From Conoideocrella luteorostrata (Eukaryota; Ascomycota; Sordariomycetes; Hypocreales; Clavicipitaceae): a stretch of DNA of 64,000 nucleotides. The stretch's first letter is position 1; the number at the start of each line of letters is the position of its first letter. Location: the NCBI GenBank assembly GCA_032433595.1, contig JASWJB010000039.1, forward strand, positions 1 to 64,000, in the 5' to 3' direction. Shown here in pieces: positions 1 to 12,900 of the stretch. The translations under genes and the position numbers were made by a program. Below the pieces are notes generated by a model. The model saw nothing but the letters and a program-made list of their open reading frames with translations. It searched no databases and had not been told where the DNA came from.

Positions 1-3000
1 GTTTTTTTTTAAATAATTTTATATATTTTTAGTATTTCTTAAAAATATTTTTTATTTTTTTTATTTTAAAACTTTTTTTTATTTTTATAAGCTTTTTTAT
101 TATATTATTAATATATATAAGGTTTTTTCTTAAAATAATAATAACTTTTTAGATTTTATAATTCTTTAATTTTATTTATTTATAATATATTTTAAGTTAT
201 AATATAGTTTTTATTATTATAAGTTTAGCTTTTATTTTATATATTTTACTTATTTTTATAATAATTAAGTTATAATAAAATTTTACTTTTTTTAAATTAT
301 TTTAATATTATTAATTTATATTTTTATTTTAATATAAATAATTAATTCTTTAGTTAATTAATAAGTTACTTTCTCTTAGCTATAAATATCTTAAAATTAT
401 ATTATATTTTAATATATTTATAATATTATAAATAATAGTTTTAAAATATTCTTAAATAATAAATAATAAATAAAAAGTCTTTATATTAATTATTTTATTA
501 TTATAAAAAAATATTTTTTCTTTAATATTATAAAATTAATAAGGTTATTTTTTTATATTTTATAATAATTAATAATAATTAATAACTTTAAGTAAAATAT
601 AATTACTTATTATATTATTATTTATAAGTACTTTTATATAATATCTTAAGATTTTAGCTTTTAATACTAGCTTATATTATATTTTATTATTATTAATTTT
701 ATATAAAGTTATTAATTTTTTTCTTATTAAGTTAGTTTATAACTTTTTTATAAATAATATATTTTATTTTTTAAATTTAAAATAATTTCTTTATTAATTT
801 ATTTTTAAATTTCTTTATATTATTTTATAGTATTATTATTTTTAATAGCTTATTTAAAACTTATTTTTTATTTATATAAATATATAAATTATATATATAT
901 TTAGTGTTTTATTTCTATATATTAATTATAATAATAGTTTTTATAGTTTATTATATATTTTTATTAATAGTTTTATATATTATATTAATATTATTTATTA
1001 TAGTAATTTTTATTTTATTATTATAATTTCTTAGTTTTTATAAAGTTATTTTTTTTATATAACTTAAATAATTACTTTATATTTTAGTTTATTTTAAGTA
1101 TTTTAAATTATTATTTATATTATTTTTTTACTTTATTTATTAAATATTTTAAATATTATAGTAAGTTATATATATTATAATTAATTATTTTATAAGCTTT
1201 TATTCTTAGTAATTATTTATATTATTAAGAGTTAATATATTTTTTCTCTTAATATTATTTAATTACTTTTTTTAGTATATATATTTAATATATATTTATT
1301 TTATATAATAATATTAATACTTTTATATTTTAGTATTATAGTAATATATTTATATTAAGTTTAAAAATAATAATATATTTATTATTTTTAAGTATTATTT
1401 TTTATTTTTAAAGTTTAATAATTAAGTATAATAATATAATAATATATTTTATTATTTATTTTAAAAAAATATTTAATTTTATTTTAATATAAAAATATAT
1501 TTTATATTTAAAGTATATATATAATATTTATAAAATATAATAATATTTATTATAATTTAAGTATAGTTATATATTATTTTTATATTTTTTTAATAACTTT
1601 TATAATTTTATAGTTATTATTATAAAGTTATTACTTAAAATTAAAATTATTATATTTTTTTCTTAAAATATAAGTTAATATTAAGTAAATATTTATTTTT
1701 AATTAAATATAAAAGGTTTAAGTTTAATTTATATAAAAATATTTTAATATTATATATTATAGTATTTTATATTATATTATAAGGTAATTTATTTATTTTT
1801 ATTATTTTTTTTATAAAATAATATTTTATAGTTTTAATTAAACTTATTATTATTATTATTATTTTTAAGTATATTTTAATCTTAATTTATAATATTAAAT
1901 AAATTAATATTATTAATACTTAATACTTTTTTTTTATAATTATATAAAAAATTATATAGCTTTTTTTTTATTATTAAAGGGTTTTTTTTTATTATTTATT
2001 ATACTTTATTTATTTTTACTTAAATTTTTTAATAAGTTTATTATTTAATTTATTATAATTTAGTTTTTTATTTTTTTTTTAATAAAAAAATCTTATTAAT
2101 TATAACTAAGGTTTTTTTAAGCTATTTTAGAAATTATTTATTACTTTATTTATTACTAAAGTATATAATATAATTATTATTATAATATTTAATTTAATTA
2201 AGGTTTTAGTATTTAATATTTATATTAATATTATTAAGTTATTTTTTATTATTTAAAGTTAGTTTTTATTTTTTTTTAAGTTATTTATATTTTTTAAAAA
2301 AAAATTTTTTTTTAATAATTATAATACTTTACTTTTTTTTTATTAAGTTTTTTTATAATATTTAAGTTTATTTATTTTAAATTAATAATATATATATATA
2401 TAATAAACTTTTATTATTATTTACTTTAATTATTAAGGTTTTTTTATATATTATTATATTAATTTGTATTACTTTAATTTTTTTTTAGTATTATTTATAT
2501 TATTTATTATTAATATATATTATAATATTAATATAATTAATAAAAGTATTTAATTAATTTAATTTATAAAGTTTATTTTTAACTTTTTTTTTAAGCTTTT
2601 TATAATATATAAATATAAAATAAGCTTATTTTTATAAAAGTTTAAATATAATTTATAAAAATATTATAAAATATTTAAATATTAATTCTTTTTAATATAA
2701 GTTTTATAATTTATAATTTTTTTTTATTCTTTATTTATAGTTTTAAATATTTAATAAATAAAGTTTTTAAATTCTTAATAAAATAAAAAAATATAAACTA
2801 TATTTAGTTTATAAGTTCTTAAGAAAAAGTTTTTTATATAATTATATAATATAAGTTTAAACTAAGAAAGTATTAATTTAATAAGTTTATTTATAGTATA
2901 TTATACCTTAAATACTTTATTCTTAAATTATACTAAGAAATATATAAAATAAGCTTAAAATTAAATAAAAAATAATTATAAAGTATTTATAGTATTATTA

Positions 3001-3620
3001 AATAATTTTAATAATATAAGCTTTAATATTTCTTTTAAGTCTTTATTTTTTATAATAATAATAATAAGTTTATTAAGTTTATTAATTTAGTCTTAATATA
3101 TATTAGCTTATTTTTATATATATTAAGCTATTTTATTTATATATTATTTAGCTTATTTAATTTAACTTTAAAGAAGTTAAATTATATTATTATATTTATT
3201 ATTAAAGTTAATATTTATAGTATTTTAAGGATTTTTTTTTTCTTTAAAGCTTAATTTATACTTAAAGTTAAGAGCTATATTAATAATATAAAGTATTACT
3301 TAAAGTAATATAATATAAGTTTAAATAAAAGTCTTTAATATATAATAACTATAATTAGTTTTTAAGGGATAAATCTAAGTTATAGTTTATATTAATAAAA
3401 GTTATAAAGTATTATATATTTTAAGTAAAGAGATATTATATTATAATAATTTAAGTAATTAATAAATATAAATAAATAATTATAATAAGTAAATAATTTA
3501 TTAAAAACTAATTATTTTAACATATCTAAAGAGTATAATTTAATAGTGCTTATATAGTAAGTAGTTTACTAATAGTTTACCTAACTTATAAGTAATACTA
3601 TATATATAATAGAAAGTAAT
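1..3620. repeat. RIP-saturated A/T-rich block
   Basis: Almost only A and T. By eye I find no CpG and essentially no CpA/TpG (rare TpG near 904 and 2464), while C survives mostly before T and G mostly after A. This is the residue expected when RIP has converted nearly all CpA and CpG. No reading frame of note and no family recognisable. It is probably decayed transposon DNA; a centromeric or subtelomeric position is possible but not shown. Confidence 0.8.
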
Positions 3621-3790
3621 TTACTAAAGGTTTACGCGAACCTTAGGTAAACCTTTCTATAATCTCTAGAGTATTCCTTATTCTATGCTATAGGTTACGT
3701 AGGGTAGCGGGGTAACGCCCGTTGGCCTAGCCTTCTTGCAGCCCGCTAGCCAGGGTTATAACACCTTATCCCTTTTATTATTTATATTAA
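3621..3790. other. GC island inside the A/T block
   Basis: About 150 bases of mixed composition with CpG dinucleotides, containing the stretch around 3695-3760 (GGGTAGCGGGGTAACGCCCG, then a C/G-rich run). It stands out sharply from flanks that have no CpG. No ORF. It may be a fragment inserted after RIP acted, or one too short or unique to be hit. Confidence 0.6.
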
Positions 3791-5090
3791 ATTCCTTGCT
3801 AAATAATATAAATATAATATTATTTATTTCTAGTGTTTAATCTTTTAATATATAACTAATTAGCCTTAATAATAATATATATAATAGCTTTTTCCTAGTA
3901 TTATTTAAGGTAAATATTAATTTATTACTAATATATTTAACTTATACTTATATTAATAAGGTTTAAAAGTGCTAGTTATAAAGTAAAATAAAAGCTATTA
4001 TAGTAATAACTAAGGAGTATATCTTATTAGTAAAAAACTTAAGAAATAAAGATATTTATTTAAATAAGTATAAAAAACTATTTAGAGCTTTAAATACTTT
4101 GGATATTATCTTAAGATTTTATTAAAGTTATAGTTAAAAGATATTATTTTACTTATTAACTTTATAGTTTTATTATACTATAGTTAATATTTAAGAACTA
4201 TACCTTATTACCTTTTGCTTAAAAATCTATTAATTAAGAAACTACTAAACTATACTTACTAAGATTTAGTTTTAGATTTATTTCCTATTTAAGTTAAATT
4301 ACTATAGAGTAAGCTTATATAGCTTAAGCTAGCACTTATAATTTAAGCTAAGTCCTTACTAGAGTCTTTATAGTATTATATATTTATATATTACTATAGG
4401 ATATTAAACTAAAACTACTTAATAAAGAAGGCCTTTATTTATAAAAGTTCCTATCTTTTAGTATATTTAGATAATATATTATACTTTTAGGATACTATAA
4501 CTAGCTTAGTTAACTATTCTTATAAATTCTTTTTTTTTATATTACTAATAATATATTATATTACTAAAAACTCTATAAGTACCTTTTAGTATATTAATAT
4601 ATATAAAGAAATTTATTTAATTAAAATAAGGTAATTTTATTATAAAAAAAGCTATATATAACTAATAGTATTAAAGTAGTATACTTAAGTATTAAAAATA
4701 GCTATTTATAAGTTAATATAATAAGAAAAAGAGTAAATTATTAATAACCTACTATTGCTTATATTATTAAATATTAGCTATAAAGTTAAGTAAGTCTTAG
4801 TTAAGGAGCAAGGGTATATATAGTTAATATACTAATTAATAGGTTTAAGGAAACTAATATTAATATAAATATATTTAGGCAATAATAGTTAAGGTAAGTA
4901 ATTAGACTTTAGTAATAAGGAGAGTAACACTATTATTAGACTAAGAGGTTTAGATAAGTGTAGAATATTATTAAGGTAAGAGACTAAGATATAAAGTAGT
5001 CTTAAGGGAAGGCTTGAGATTATTAAGAAGATAAAGGTTAAGAATATATATTAAGGAGGTAGTGAGAGGTTAAGTCTATATATGCTATTG
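3791..5090. repeat. A/T-rich decayed DNA, less saturated
   Basis: Still strongly A/T-rich but with more G and C than the first 3.6 kb (AGCT, CTTAG and AAGG contexts). No open frame. Probably an older or differently mutated repeat copy. Confidence 0.55.
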
Positions 5091-5200
5091 TAGTTAAAAG
5101 TAGGGCAAAAAGGGCGGTCGCTTGAATAGCAGCGAGCGCACCTTGCCCGTTTAGGGATGCCACTATTTCCGGGTGCAGCAGCAGTGTGTTCTAGATTACT
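5091..5200. other. second GC island in the A/T block
   Basis: About 100 bases with CpG and a short palindromic motif (GCAGCGAGCGC region near 5131-5141), followed by an abrupt return to A/T sequence. No ORF and no recognisable family. Confidence 0.5.
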
Positions 5201-5975
5201 TTTTTCATAATTTAAGCTATTAAACTTATAATAAAAAATATTAAGCTTTAAGATATTAATTAATTTTTTTTAATAAAAGCTTATTTAAGTATATAAATAA
5301 TCTTTAAAAACTTATTAATTATATAAGCTATAATATTAATATAAAATTTTAAAATATATTAATAATAAATTATTAATAAATTATTAATAAATTATTAATA
5401 TATTTTTATTTATTATAAGCTTTAATAACTTTATTTATTATAAGCTTTAATAACTTTACTTATTATAATAGCTTTTTTATAAATAAATATAATAACTTAT
5501 TTATAAACTTTTTAAATATATATTTTAAAATTTATAATACTTAAGAACTTTAAGTTTTATAAAATATTAATAATTTAATATTAAATTAATAAATAATTAA
5601 TATTTATATTTAAATAAAGATTTTTTTCCCTAAAAATATATAATAAAATACTTTTTTAAGTAATAAAATAACTTAATTTTAATTTTAAAATTATTAAATT
5701 AAATTTAAAAATAAATTAATAATATATTATTAAATACTTATATTTATTATATATAATAAAATTAATTTTTAATACTTATTAGCTTTACTTTAAATATATT
5801 ATTAATACTTAAATATATTAATAATATTATATTTTTAAACTTATAATATTTTAAATAAAATTTAATAATTAATAATTAATATATTATTAAATATAAAAAA
5901 AATTATATATAAAGAAGAAAGTATTATTTAATAAAGCAAAGAGAATAAATTATTAAATAATATGCCTAAGGGATA
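5201..5975. repeat. A/T-rich block, right end
   Basis: Same composition as the start of the window, including a short tandem AATTATTAATA run near 5365-5400. It ends abruptly at about 5975, where normal-composition DNA begins. Confidence 0.65.
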
Positions 5976-5984
5976 CTCTACTTT

Positions 5985-6075
5985 AAAAAAATTTTAGTGA
6001 ATAAGAGTGTAGTGGAGCAACCCTCAGGCAGCAGTAAAAGAGTGGAGCAACCCTCAGGTAGGCCCACTAACCAAC
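5985..6075. repeat. tandem GGAGCAACCCTCAGG repeats at the block boundary
   Basis: GGAGCAACCCTCAGG occurs twice (near 6016 and 6046), with a third partial ACCAACCCTCAG near 6071. The motif loosely resembles the terminal repeat of the MITE at 12901-13234 (GTGCAGCATCCCTCTTG). It lies exactly at the junction of A/T-rich and genic DNA, so it may be the end of the repeat. Confidence 0.45.
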
Positions 6076-6419
6076 CCTCAGTTTCTATACCACCACGTTG
6101 TCCAGTCGTGGCGCCGATGACCGTGTTAATGTGGGGGGCCTGAGCTTGGCATGTTGCAAGCTGGCGAGTAAATGAGCTGTCCCCCACGCCGTTAGCCCGG
6201 GTGTTGTTTAGTTATGCCTGTAGTGATTGACCTGGTTGTGCTTATTGTAGTCGGCAGCATGCCCTACTTCAAGCAGCTTCTAGAAGCTCAAGCTCAATTT
6301 TGGTCAAGCTAGATATACCACCACATATTCATTCCTCACGTTCATTGATCTCGTCTTTAAAATACACAAAGGTCTAGTGGTATTCTTCCTACTCAACCGG
6401 GGGGGCATACTCGAATGCT

Positions 6420-7202
6420 ATGTCGGCAAACTCGTCAAGCACCTTCGGCCTCGAGGGCAAGCGGGTCGTCATAACTGGCGCGGGCGGAGGTGTCGGGCAA
6501 TGCTTAGTTTCATCGTTTCACGCGGCCGGATCTATAGTCATCGCTTGCGATCGGGACAGCACATTGCTAGATGCGTTGCCGTCAGACTCAGTGAACGAGC
6601 GGCATGTTTTTGAACTATCGGACCCTAAGGCTGTTAAGGCGGCTGCCGGGTCCATCGGACAGGTTGACATACTCATCAACAACGCGGGTTTTACAAAAGC
6701 AGATAACATGTCCCAAGTAGACGACGATGACGTCCAAGGGGAGGTCAATCTCAACCTCACAGGGACAATGAACCTCACCCGCGCGCTACTGAAGCCCATG
6801 ATAGCTCAGGGCTCAGGTACAATCGTCATGATTTCGTCCGTCAATGCGCTCCTCCATTGTGGCAATCCAATATATTCGGCGGCAAAGGCGGGCCAATTAG
6901 CCTTCGCTCGAGCGATTGCTGTAGAGTACGGGGGCAGAGGAATCCGAGCCAATGCTGTTTGTCCCGGGTCAATGCTCACAGCTGCGTGGCAGGGACGCGT
7001 AGATGCAAGGCCTGGCCTGGTGGAGGAGTTGACTAAGTATTATCCTTCGCAGCGACTGGTGCTGCCGCAAGAATTGGCCAACACGGTGTTGTTTTTATCG
7101 TCGCCTCTCAGCAGTGGTGTGTCGGGGGTGGATATAGCTGTTGATGGCGGGTTACGTGCAGGTAATATGAGGCTTGTGAGGGACATAATTGGACTGGAGT
7201 AA
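6420..7202 (+). CDS. short-chain dehydrogenase/reductase (SDR)
   Basis: A 260-residue NAD(P)-dependent oxidoreductase of the classical SDR family. The cofactor motif TGAGGGVG lies near residues 20-27, the NNAG motif near 88-91, the catalytic serine in MISSVN near 140, and the YSAAK tyrosine/lysine pair near 153-157. A DGG motif near the C-terminus is typical of the family. Length is normal and it is intronless. The first ATG of the frame gives a clean N-terminus just ahead of the Rossmann motif. The substrate cannot be told from sequence. It is convergent with the sedolisin downstream and is the first intact gene beside the A/T block. Confidence 0.9.
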   Translation: MSANSSSTFGLEGKRVVITGAGGGVGQCLVSSFHAAGSIVIACDRDSTLLDALPSDSVNERHVFELSDPKAVKAAAGSIGQVDILINNAGFTKADNMSQVDDDDVQGEVNLNLTGTMNLTRALLKPMIAQGSGTIVMISSVNALLHCGNPIYSAAKAGQLAFARAIAVEYGGRGIRANAVCPGSMLTAAWQGRVDARPGLVEELTKYYPSQRLVLPQELANTVLFLSSPLSSGVSGVDIAVDGGLRAGNMRLVRDIIGLE

Positions 7203-7536
7203 GATTTATCTTTTTGAACGGATATTTGGGTAGCCGGAGGCTTTTCTGAATGGTGTCTATTCTCCAATGCAACAATATATACTCAAGTTGTCCAGTTTTG
7301 CACAAAATTGTCTTCCCATGCCCCCAATGTCCTTGACTAGCTGCTTTACTGGGGGACTTGTAGAGTCGACATATACGCATGTAAGCTGTATGATCATTTA
7401 TATAACATGAAAGAGAGAACACCAAGAACTTTCCCAAAAAGCAATAAGCTCATTTCCTACATGACTTTTCTAACAATTTCTGCGTCATTTGCACCGCTTT
7501 TTTTTTTCTCGTTCTTCGGTATCTTGCCGTCAGCCA
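7203..7536. other. shared 3' flank of two convergent genes
   Basis: About 330 bases between the SDR stop and the sedolisin stop. Short open frames on both strands look like chance. There are A/T-rich and poly-T stretches (7498-7508) suited to 3' ends. Nothing else seen. Confidence 0.4.
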
Positions 7537-9276
7537 TTACAGAGACTGTCTCAACTTGGAAAAGTTAGGAGTTCCCAAGCCAGTGGTAGGGTCCCAGCCC
7601 TGGGCAGCAGGGAAACCATATTGGCCGCAGCCACGGTTGTTACCAAAAGTGATGTCGTTGAAAGCAGCGCGGCCCTTTGAGTAGATGAGAGGGTTGAGGA
7701 AACCAAGACTGGACTTGCCCTGGCTGATGCGCTGGTCGTTGATGAGGGAAACGAGAGAGGCCCATGCAGGAGACGAAGCGGAAGTGCCGTAGACGCCAGC
7801 CTGGACTTGTCCGTTGAGGTAAATGTCGTAGTACTCGCCGACCAGAGCGACGTCGGGGTAACCACGTCCATTGGGGTTGTAGTAGCCGTTGTAGCTGGAG
7901 TCGAGGTTGTTGGCGGCGTAGGACTTGGTGTCCTCGGCTTGGTAGCTAGGGGCAGCAAAGTGCCAGGAGTAGCCACCGCCGGTGGAACCACCACGGTTGA
8001 ATTGAGCGGCAACCTCGGCTCCGTTGTAGAACTGCGTGGCGCCGACAGATGTGATGTAAGGGCAGGAAGCAGGGAAGAGAGCATAGAACCCTTGGTCGCA
8101 GTTGGCCTCGCCGTTGCCGCCGACGCCAAAGTCGCCAGAGGAGAAGAAGATGGAGACACCGCGAGATCCTGCCTTCATGAATTCATTGCAGATGCGGTCG
8201 AGGTAGTTTGCGGATAGGGCCTGCTCTTCAGCACCGTACGAGGTGGACACGGATGTCGGTGGGTTGGAGGCAGAGTTGAGGTAGTTGCCGAAGTTGACGA
8301 GTTCGTCTCCAAAAGGTTCGGTGTTGGGGTTGCCAGAAACGGGACCAACAGCAAGATACGACACCTGATTGGGGTATCCCACGGACAGAGCGATTTGGGT
8401 GTCTAGGTTGCCCTCCAAGGTTGGGTTGTTGGGCTGGTTGGTGAATCCGGCAATGGAAACATCTTGGAAGTTTGTGTTCCCAGCATTGGACTGGAATCTC
8501 TGGAGGTACAGAGATGCGTCGCTGTGGCTGGCTGAGTACTCAATGAAACCAGTCACGGCCAGACCGGCCTTGCCCTTGGACGTGTAGTCGACGTTGTATT
8601 CGCTGCGGATACAAGCAGGTGTGATGTGCTGAGGGTCACACTGGGTGCTCTGCTTCTGCCTCTTTGAATGGGAACTCTTGGGCTTGATGTCTGTGTTGAT
8701 CTGCGCTCCGATGTGTCGATGAAACGAAGTGGTAGGCTGAATCGTGTCGACATGCTCGTGGAGACTCTGGGGGATAGAGTACTCGTTGGTTCGAGGCAGG
8801 GTCTGGCCGGTGCCGTCATGCGTGTACAACTCATACTTGGACTTGAGCATAGTCTCGGCCTGGCTGATGGGAACATTGACTTCGATCCAATCGGCAGTAG
8901 GACGAGAAATATCACCATCTTTGATGCCAAATGTGGCCAGCCAAGTCTTGACCTGTTTGACGCTCTCCTCAGACGCGGCCGTGTAAGACTCGAGCTCTTC
9001 TTTAGACAGCCATTTGCCGTAGTTGGCGCTGTTAGGGTCAGAAATGTCCATGAGCTTCTTTTGCAGGCCGGCCATGTCTTTCTGCTTGAGGCCAATCTGC
9101 ATCTTCATCAGGGTCTTGGGGTTCGGCGTCCCCGAAGACTTCCATTGAGACGGGACCTTGACCTTCTCCAAGAGAGACGAGGGTCCAAGGTTGACAGAGG
9201 CTCCGACATTGAGGGGGTTTGCTTCGGCGAAGGCGGCAATCAATGCCACGACCGTGGTGTAAGAGAGGAGAACCAT
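7537..9276 (-). CDS. secreted sedolisin (S53, tripeptidyl-peptidase type)
   Basis: A 579-residue serine-carboxyl peptidase precursor, intronless. A signal peptide (about 1-19) is followed by a pro-kumamolisin activation domain to about residue 200, ending near a basic stretch (HSKRQKQ) where the propeptide is probably cut. The catalytic domain shows Glu288 and Asp292 in LEGNLDTQ, the oxyanion Asp382 in SSGDFG, and the nucleophile Ser499 in GTSASSP. The C-terminal FNDITFGNN...GWDPTTGLGTP region is the calcium-binding site. All key residues are present, so the enzyme should be active, acid-active and extracellular. A broken paralogue lies at 25191-27155. Confidence 0.95.
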   Translation of the reverse strand: MVLLSYTTVVALIAAFAEANPLNVGASVNLGPSSLLEKVKVPSQWKSSGTPNPKTLMKMQIGLKQKDMAGLQKKLMDISDPNSANYGKWLSKEELESYTAASEESVKQVKTWLATFGIKDGDISRPTADWIEVNVPISQAETMLKSKYELYTHDGTGQTLPRTNEYSIPQSLHEHVDTIQPTTSFHRHIGAQINTDIKPKSSHSKRQKQSTQCDPQHITPACIRSEYNVDYTSKGKAGLAVTGFIEYSASHSDASLYLQRFQSNAGNTNFQDVSIAGFTNQPNNPTLEGNLDTQIALSVGYPNQVSYLAVGPVSGNPNTEPFGDELVNFGNYLNSASNPPTSVSTSYGAEEQALSANYLDRICNEFMKAGSRGVSIFFSSGDFGVGGNGEANCDQGFYALFPASCPYITSVGATQFYNGAEVAAQFNRGGSTGGGYSWHFAAPSYQAEDTKSYAANNLDSSYNGYYNPNGRGYPDVALVGEYYDIYLNGQVQAGVYGTSASSPAWASLVSLINDQRISQGKSSLGFLNPLIYSKGRAAFNDITFGNNRGCGQYGFPAAQGWDPTTGLGTPNFSKLRQSL

Positions 9277-12200
9277 GATGACGTTGAGATGCAGTATAGC
9301 AAACTGAAGAGCTGTAATTGATGAGCGGATTGCTTGACCAAAAACAGATCTTCTACAGGAGGAATCATCTCATCTTTATAGAGAACTGAGCATGAATCTA
9401 TTCAATCTATCACCACGATTTTACATGTCTCTCGTCCATTGCCAGATTACATTCTAGCCTACCTTCCCAATACCGTTAAATTGCAACGTGGGCAGCCGAT
9501 GCAAAAAGACTGCTGAAGCATTTCGGCCATGCCACTTGTTAGATCAACAGCGTCGGGATCTTAGCCTTGCTCTCGCCGGTGACGCTGAAATGGGCTATGC
9601 AGCTTCCCGTTGTAGATCATGCTAACGGCCCTTGCTCTGCATCCAGGGTGCTTGAATAGAAGCTGTTTGTCTTCATGCGTGCAGCTGGGGGCCTTCCCGT
9701 CAGCAGATGCATCCTCGAGCGCCTGATTTGAAGCACCCGAATCGGGAATGTGGCCAGCAGAGGAACCTAGTGTCAAACAAGAAGTTACGATAGCCGGCTT
9801 GGCGCTACCAAGAATAGTGCGGCCGCTTGGCCTTGAGGGACAAGGCGCGGCCCACAATCTTGCCATCGTGCTTTAAGCGGGAGATGAAACTATCGACCCC
9901 TTATTACGGTCCGTTATTTGTCTACATGCGCCGCTGACAACACGGTTAGCACAATCGTCAGCCCCGTCGTCAACGTCGTGGTCGAACGAACAAGCCACGA
10001 GCAGTGGACGACCGTCGAAAAGCCACTACTCCTGTGTTCGCGCTTATCACAACCAGTGACATCGCTCACACTACATCTCGGGATGCAGTCATGCTAAGGA
10101 TTTCCCCAAAATGGAAGTTCACGCAGTTTCCCCGACAAAGCTGCCGGCGGTGTTGAAGGGATCCGACCAGTAAGGTGCCGCGAGCGACAGCATCGCTGTC
10201 ACGGGGAAATGAGATTCTTCCTCGGCAATTCGATCCGATATGCTGTCTCCCATGCCCCATCCTGGGCGAAGATCATATGTCGCCACGCCGGATCGTGAGC
10301 TGCATTGGGCTGGCGTCTCTGCTTTTCACGCTTTGAACGGCAGGTTCCCGCAAGTTGCTTAATCTGGCCGTCATTTACAAAGAAAGGCAAGACACTGAGA
10401 AGTTGCGATACGAGCGCTATTGGCATCCTCTCTGCTCGAGCTATCACGGCGTTGTAGCTCAGGAAGATTGAGGGCCTTATCTGCTTTGATAGCGACATGA
10501 CACGCCTCTTGAGAATTGCTTGCCATTTATCGAGAGCTTCCGAGCAGCCAAGCAAAATCTTACGGTGGAACTTGCTGAAAAGCGCCTATGCAGTGCTCGT
10601 AGCCTAATGACAGTCTATGAGGGATATCCTTTAATCCAAAACCGCACATTGACACATGCTTGGCCACCAATGCTCAAAATCGAGAGCACAGCATGCAATG
10701 CGCGCAGCCCAGTCTTGCGATACACCTCGCGCGCTGGATGGTGGAATAACTGCTTGCCGCCACTCATAAGTACCGCTGCGCGCCAGCGCTATCAGAAAAC
10801 GTAATTTTAATACTGCAGATATCATTTCAGCAGGCCAGCATCCCCCCACGGGGTAATTGGCGAACTGTCAGCCTCATTGTCCAAGCCTGCCCTCTAAAGC
10901 CCGTTCTTGCGCACTGGCCTGGTGAGGCTAAACCACACGAGGCAGGAAGCTTGATGCAACTACGACGCTACGCATTCGGCTTATCCACCAGCAGAAGGAG
11001 ATAGCTACCGAATCTCACAGCATGGAATAAGCCCAGCGTTTCATGCCGTGACTCCCGCAAGCGTCTTGGCTTGCGTTGCCGTGATTGCCGGGCAGCGCAG
11101 ACCTGGCCTTCTTTGAGAAGTACATGGGAGGCATCATGACACACAATCAAGAGTTCATCTCTGATGTTTCGCGCGACATTCTTACATGATTTCAAAGCTT
11201 GGGTAATGAAAACTGAATGAAATATCTACAATCGGAAGGTGTGCGACCGTTGGTGTTGGGCTTCTTCTACAGATTTAAGCGGATACCGCACTGCGCACAA
11301 TTTGGTTAATTACAAACATCAACTTCCGTTTGCATCGTTTTACGATCCCATTTGTGCCTTTTCTTACCTATATGCCTCTTATGGGTGATATATTCTCAAC
11401 TCTAAATATCCGTCGCGCGGAGACCAGAGTCGTTGGTATTTCAGGAACCTGAACGGGTGATGAAGTAGGTAGTTTCCCGTTCCCACTCTCGATGATCTTT
11501 CCGTCTTTTCTTATGCTTCCTCTCTAACTTTAGTCAAAATATTAGTTACAGCTTCCCACGCGCAGCCCACTACATTTCCATTTACTTGCCGTTCCATGAT
11601 TCAAGGTTCAACCTATGTGCAGTTTCTATGATCGAGCACGCCGGCAAACAGATGCAATCCTCATTATAAACGTTCAAAATCATTCCACAGCTTGTATTCA
11701 GGGAGTTATGTTCCTAGCAAAGTGTCACGAAATATTCACTCCCCGAAAGATTCCTACGTGTGGCATCCACACATCGTGCGATAAAAAATTTCAGCATCGT
11801 AGCCTCGTAGATAGAATTCAACTATAAGAGGTCTAGTTCCTCGTCAACTAGATAGAAAAACAAGAACGAATTCACTGCATTAGAGAACCACTTCCGCAGC
11901 TGCTCAATTGTGACAGACGGACTAGAACCTATTCCATACGAAAGCGATACACGTCAGCAGAGCGAAGCCATTCACCTACTTTGCTGCGGCAGCTCGCAGA
12001 TTCGATTAGAGCAGCATTGTTAGCTAATATTAATAGTACCTAATAAGCGCTATAGCTAAGTATTAATCTTACCTGCTTAAACTTCCCTATTATATGTTGT
12101 GGATTGTTTTGTTTAAATGTGAAGGACCGTGTAGAGAATCGAACTCTACTCCCCCGAAGGAGACTACCAGGCCGACCGAATGGGCATGAACCCGAAGCTG

Positions 12201-12620
12201 GAGCAGGCGTGAGCCCAAAGCTAATTACATAAGTTGGATTTCCCTGTCCATCAATAGTACGATAAGCTTTCACTTAATACTCTCTTCCTCGTCTTTCAAA
12301 TCAGTAACACCCTCCCCGTCCCTCAGCCGGGATGTGTTATACCATTGCATTAGCACTAAAATATAGCGTATTGCTGTTTTTCTTTCTTTCTCCTTTCCTA
12401 AATTAAACCACTTTAGTCTACTTGCACGTACAAAAGTGTCTCTGGTTATATTGTTAGTCAACTGCCCCCGCATGGGCTTGGTGGTGGCGCTGAGGTCTTC
12501 GTTGTAGTTAGCGCTGAAAGTGAAATGCATGATTCATAAATGTATGGTTAAGGGCGAGGAGAAATTAGAGCTGAAACACATATCGCATAAAATCTACAAC
12601 AAGGTTAACCGATATGACCT
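9277..12620. other. long gene-poor interval
   Basis: About 3.3 kb upstream of the sedolisin with no gene I can support. The proximal 150 bases are the likely sedolisin promoter. Short open frames on the minus strand (9561-9866, 10199-10555, 10968-11195) show no family motif. A CCTCGTCAACTAG-type motif near 11839 recurs near 32281. A hairpin pair lies at 12129-12190 (separate entry). Confidence 0.4.
12129..12190 (-). other. tRNA T-arm-like hairpin pair
   Basis: Read on the minus strand, a TCTCC-TTCG-GGGGA hairpin is followed by a perfect stem-loop TAGAG-TTCGATT-CTCTA, the layout of a tRNA variable arm and T-arm. I could not find the matching 5' acceptor strand (GACCGTG) or a clear D-arm and anticodon arm upstream, so this is a tRNA relic, a tRNA-derived repeat end, or chance. 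Confidence 0.25.
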
Positions 12621-12900
12621 CGGGTATTGAACGATGGGTTTTAATTGTGTCTTCGTCGATATGCGAGGCATTTGAATGCGAGGAAATGTGGACGCAAAGA
12701 TGGCGAATCTGGACGTGGGGGAATTTCCTCTAAGGAACTGCGGAACTTAGAATGGATTATACGTTGGCTTTTGCGTTTGTACGGGGCTCTGGAGCATTGT
12801 CCGGGGCTTTGGGAGGCATTGTTCATGGCGCTGGGAGCAGAGGAGGCGGAGCCGGGAGGATGACTTGCTTGAGCCAGAGAAATCCAAAAAGAGCAGCAGT

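Noticed and set aside
8668..9321. 217-codon plus frame opposite the sedolisin
   Set aside because: Shadow of a real coding sequence; no family motif, while the minus strand has a full set of S53 catalytic residues.
10199..10555. 118-codon minus frame
   Set aside because: No recognisable motif, no signal peptide, no splice partners; treated as chance.
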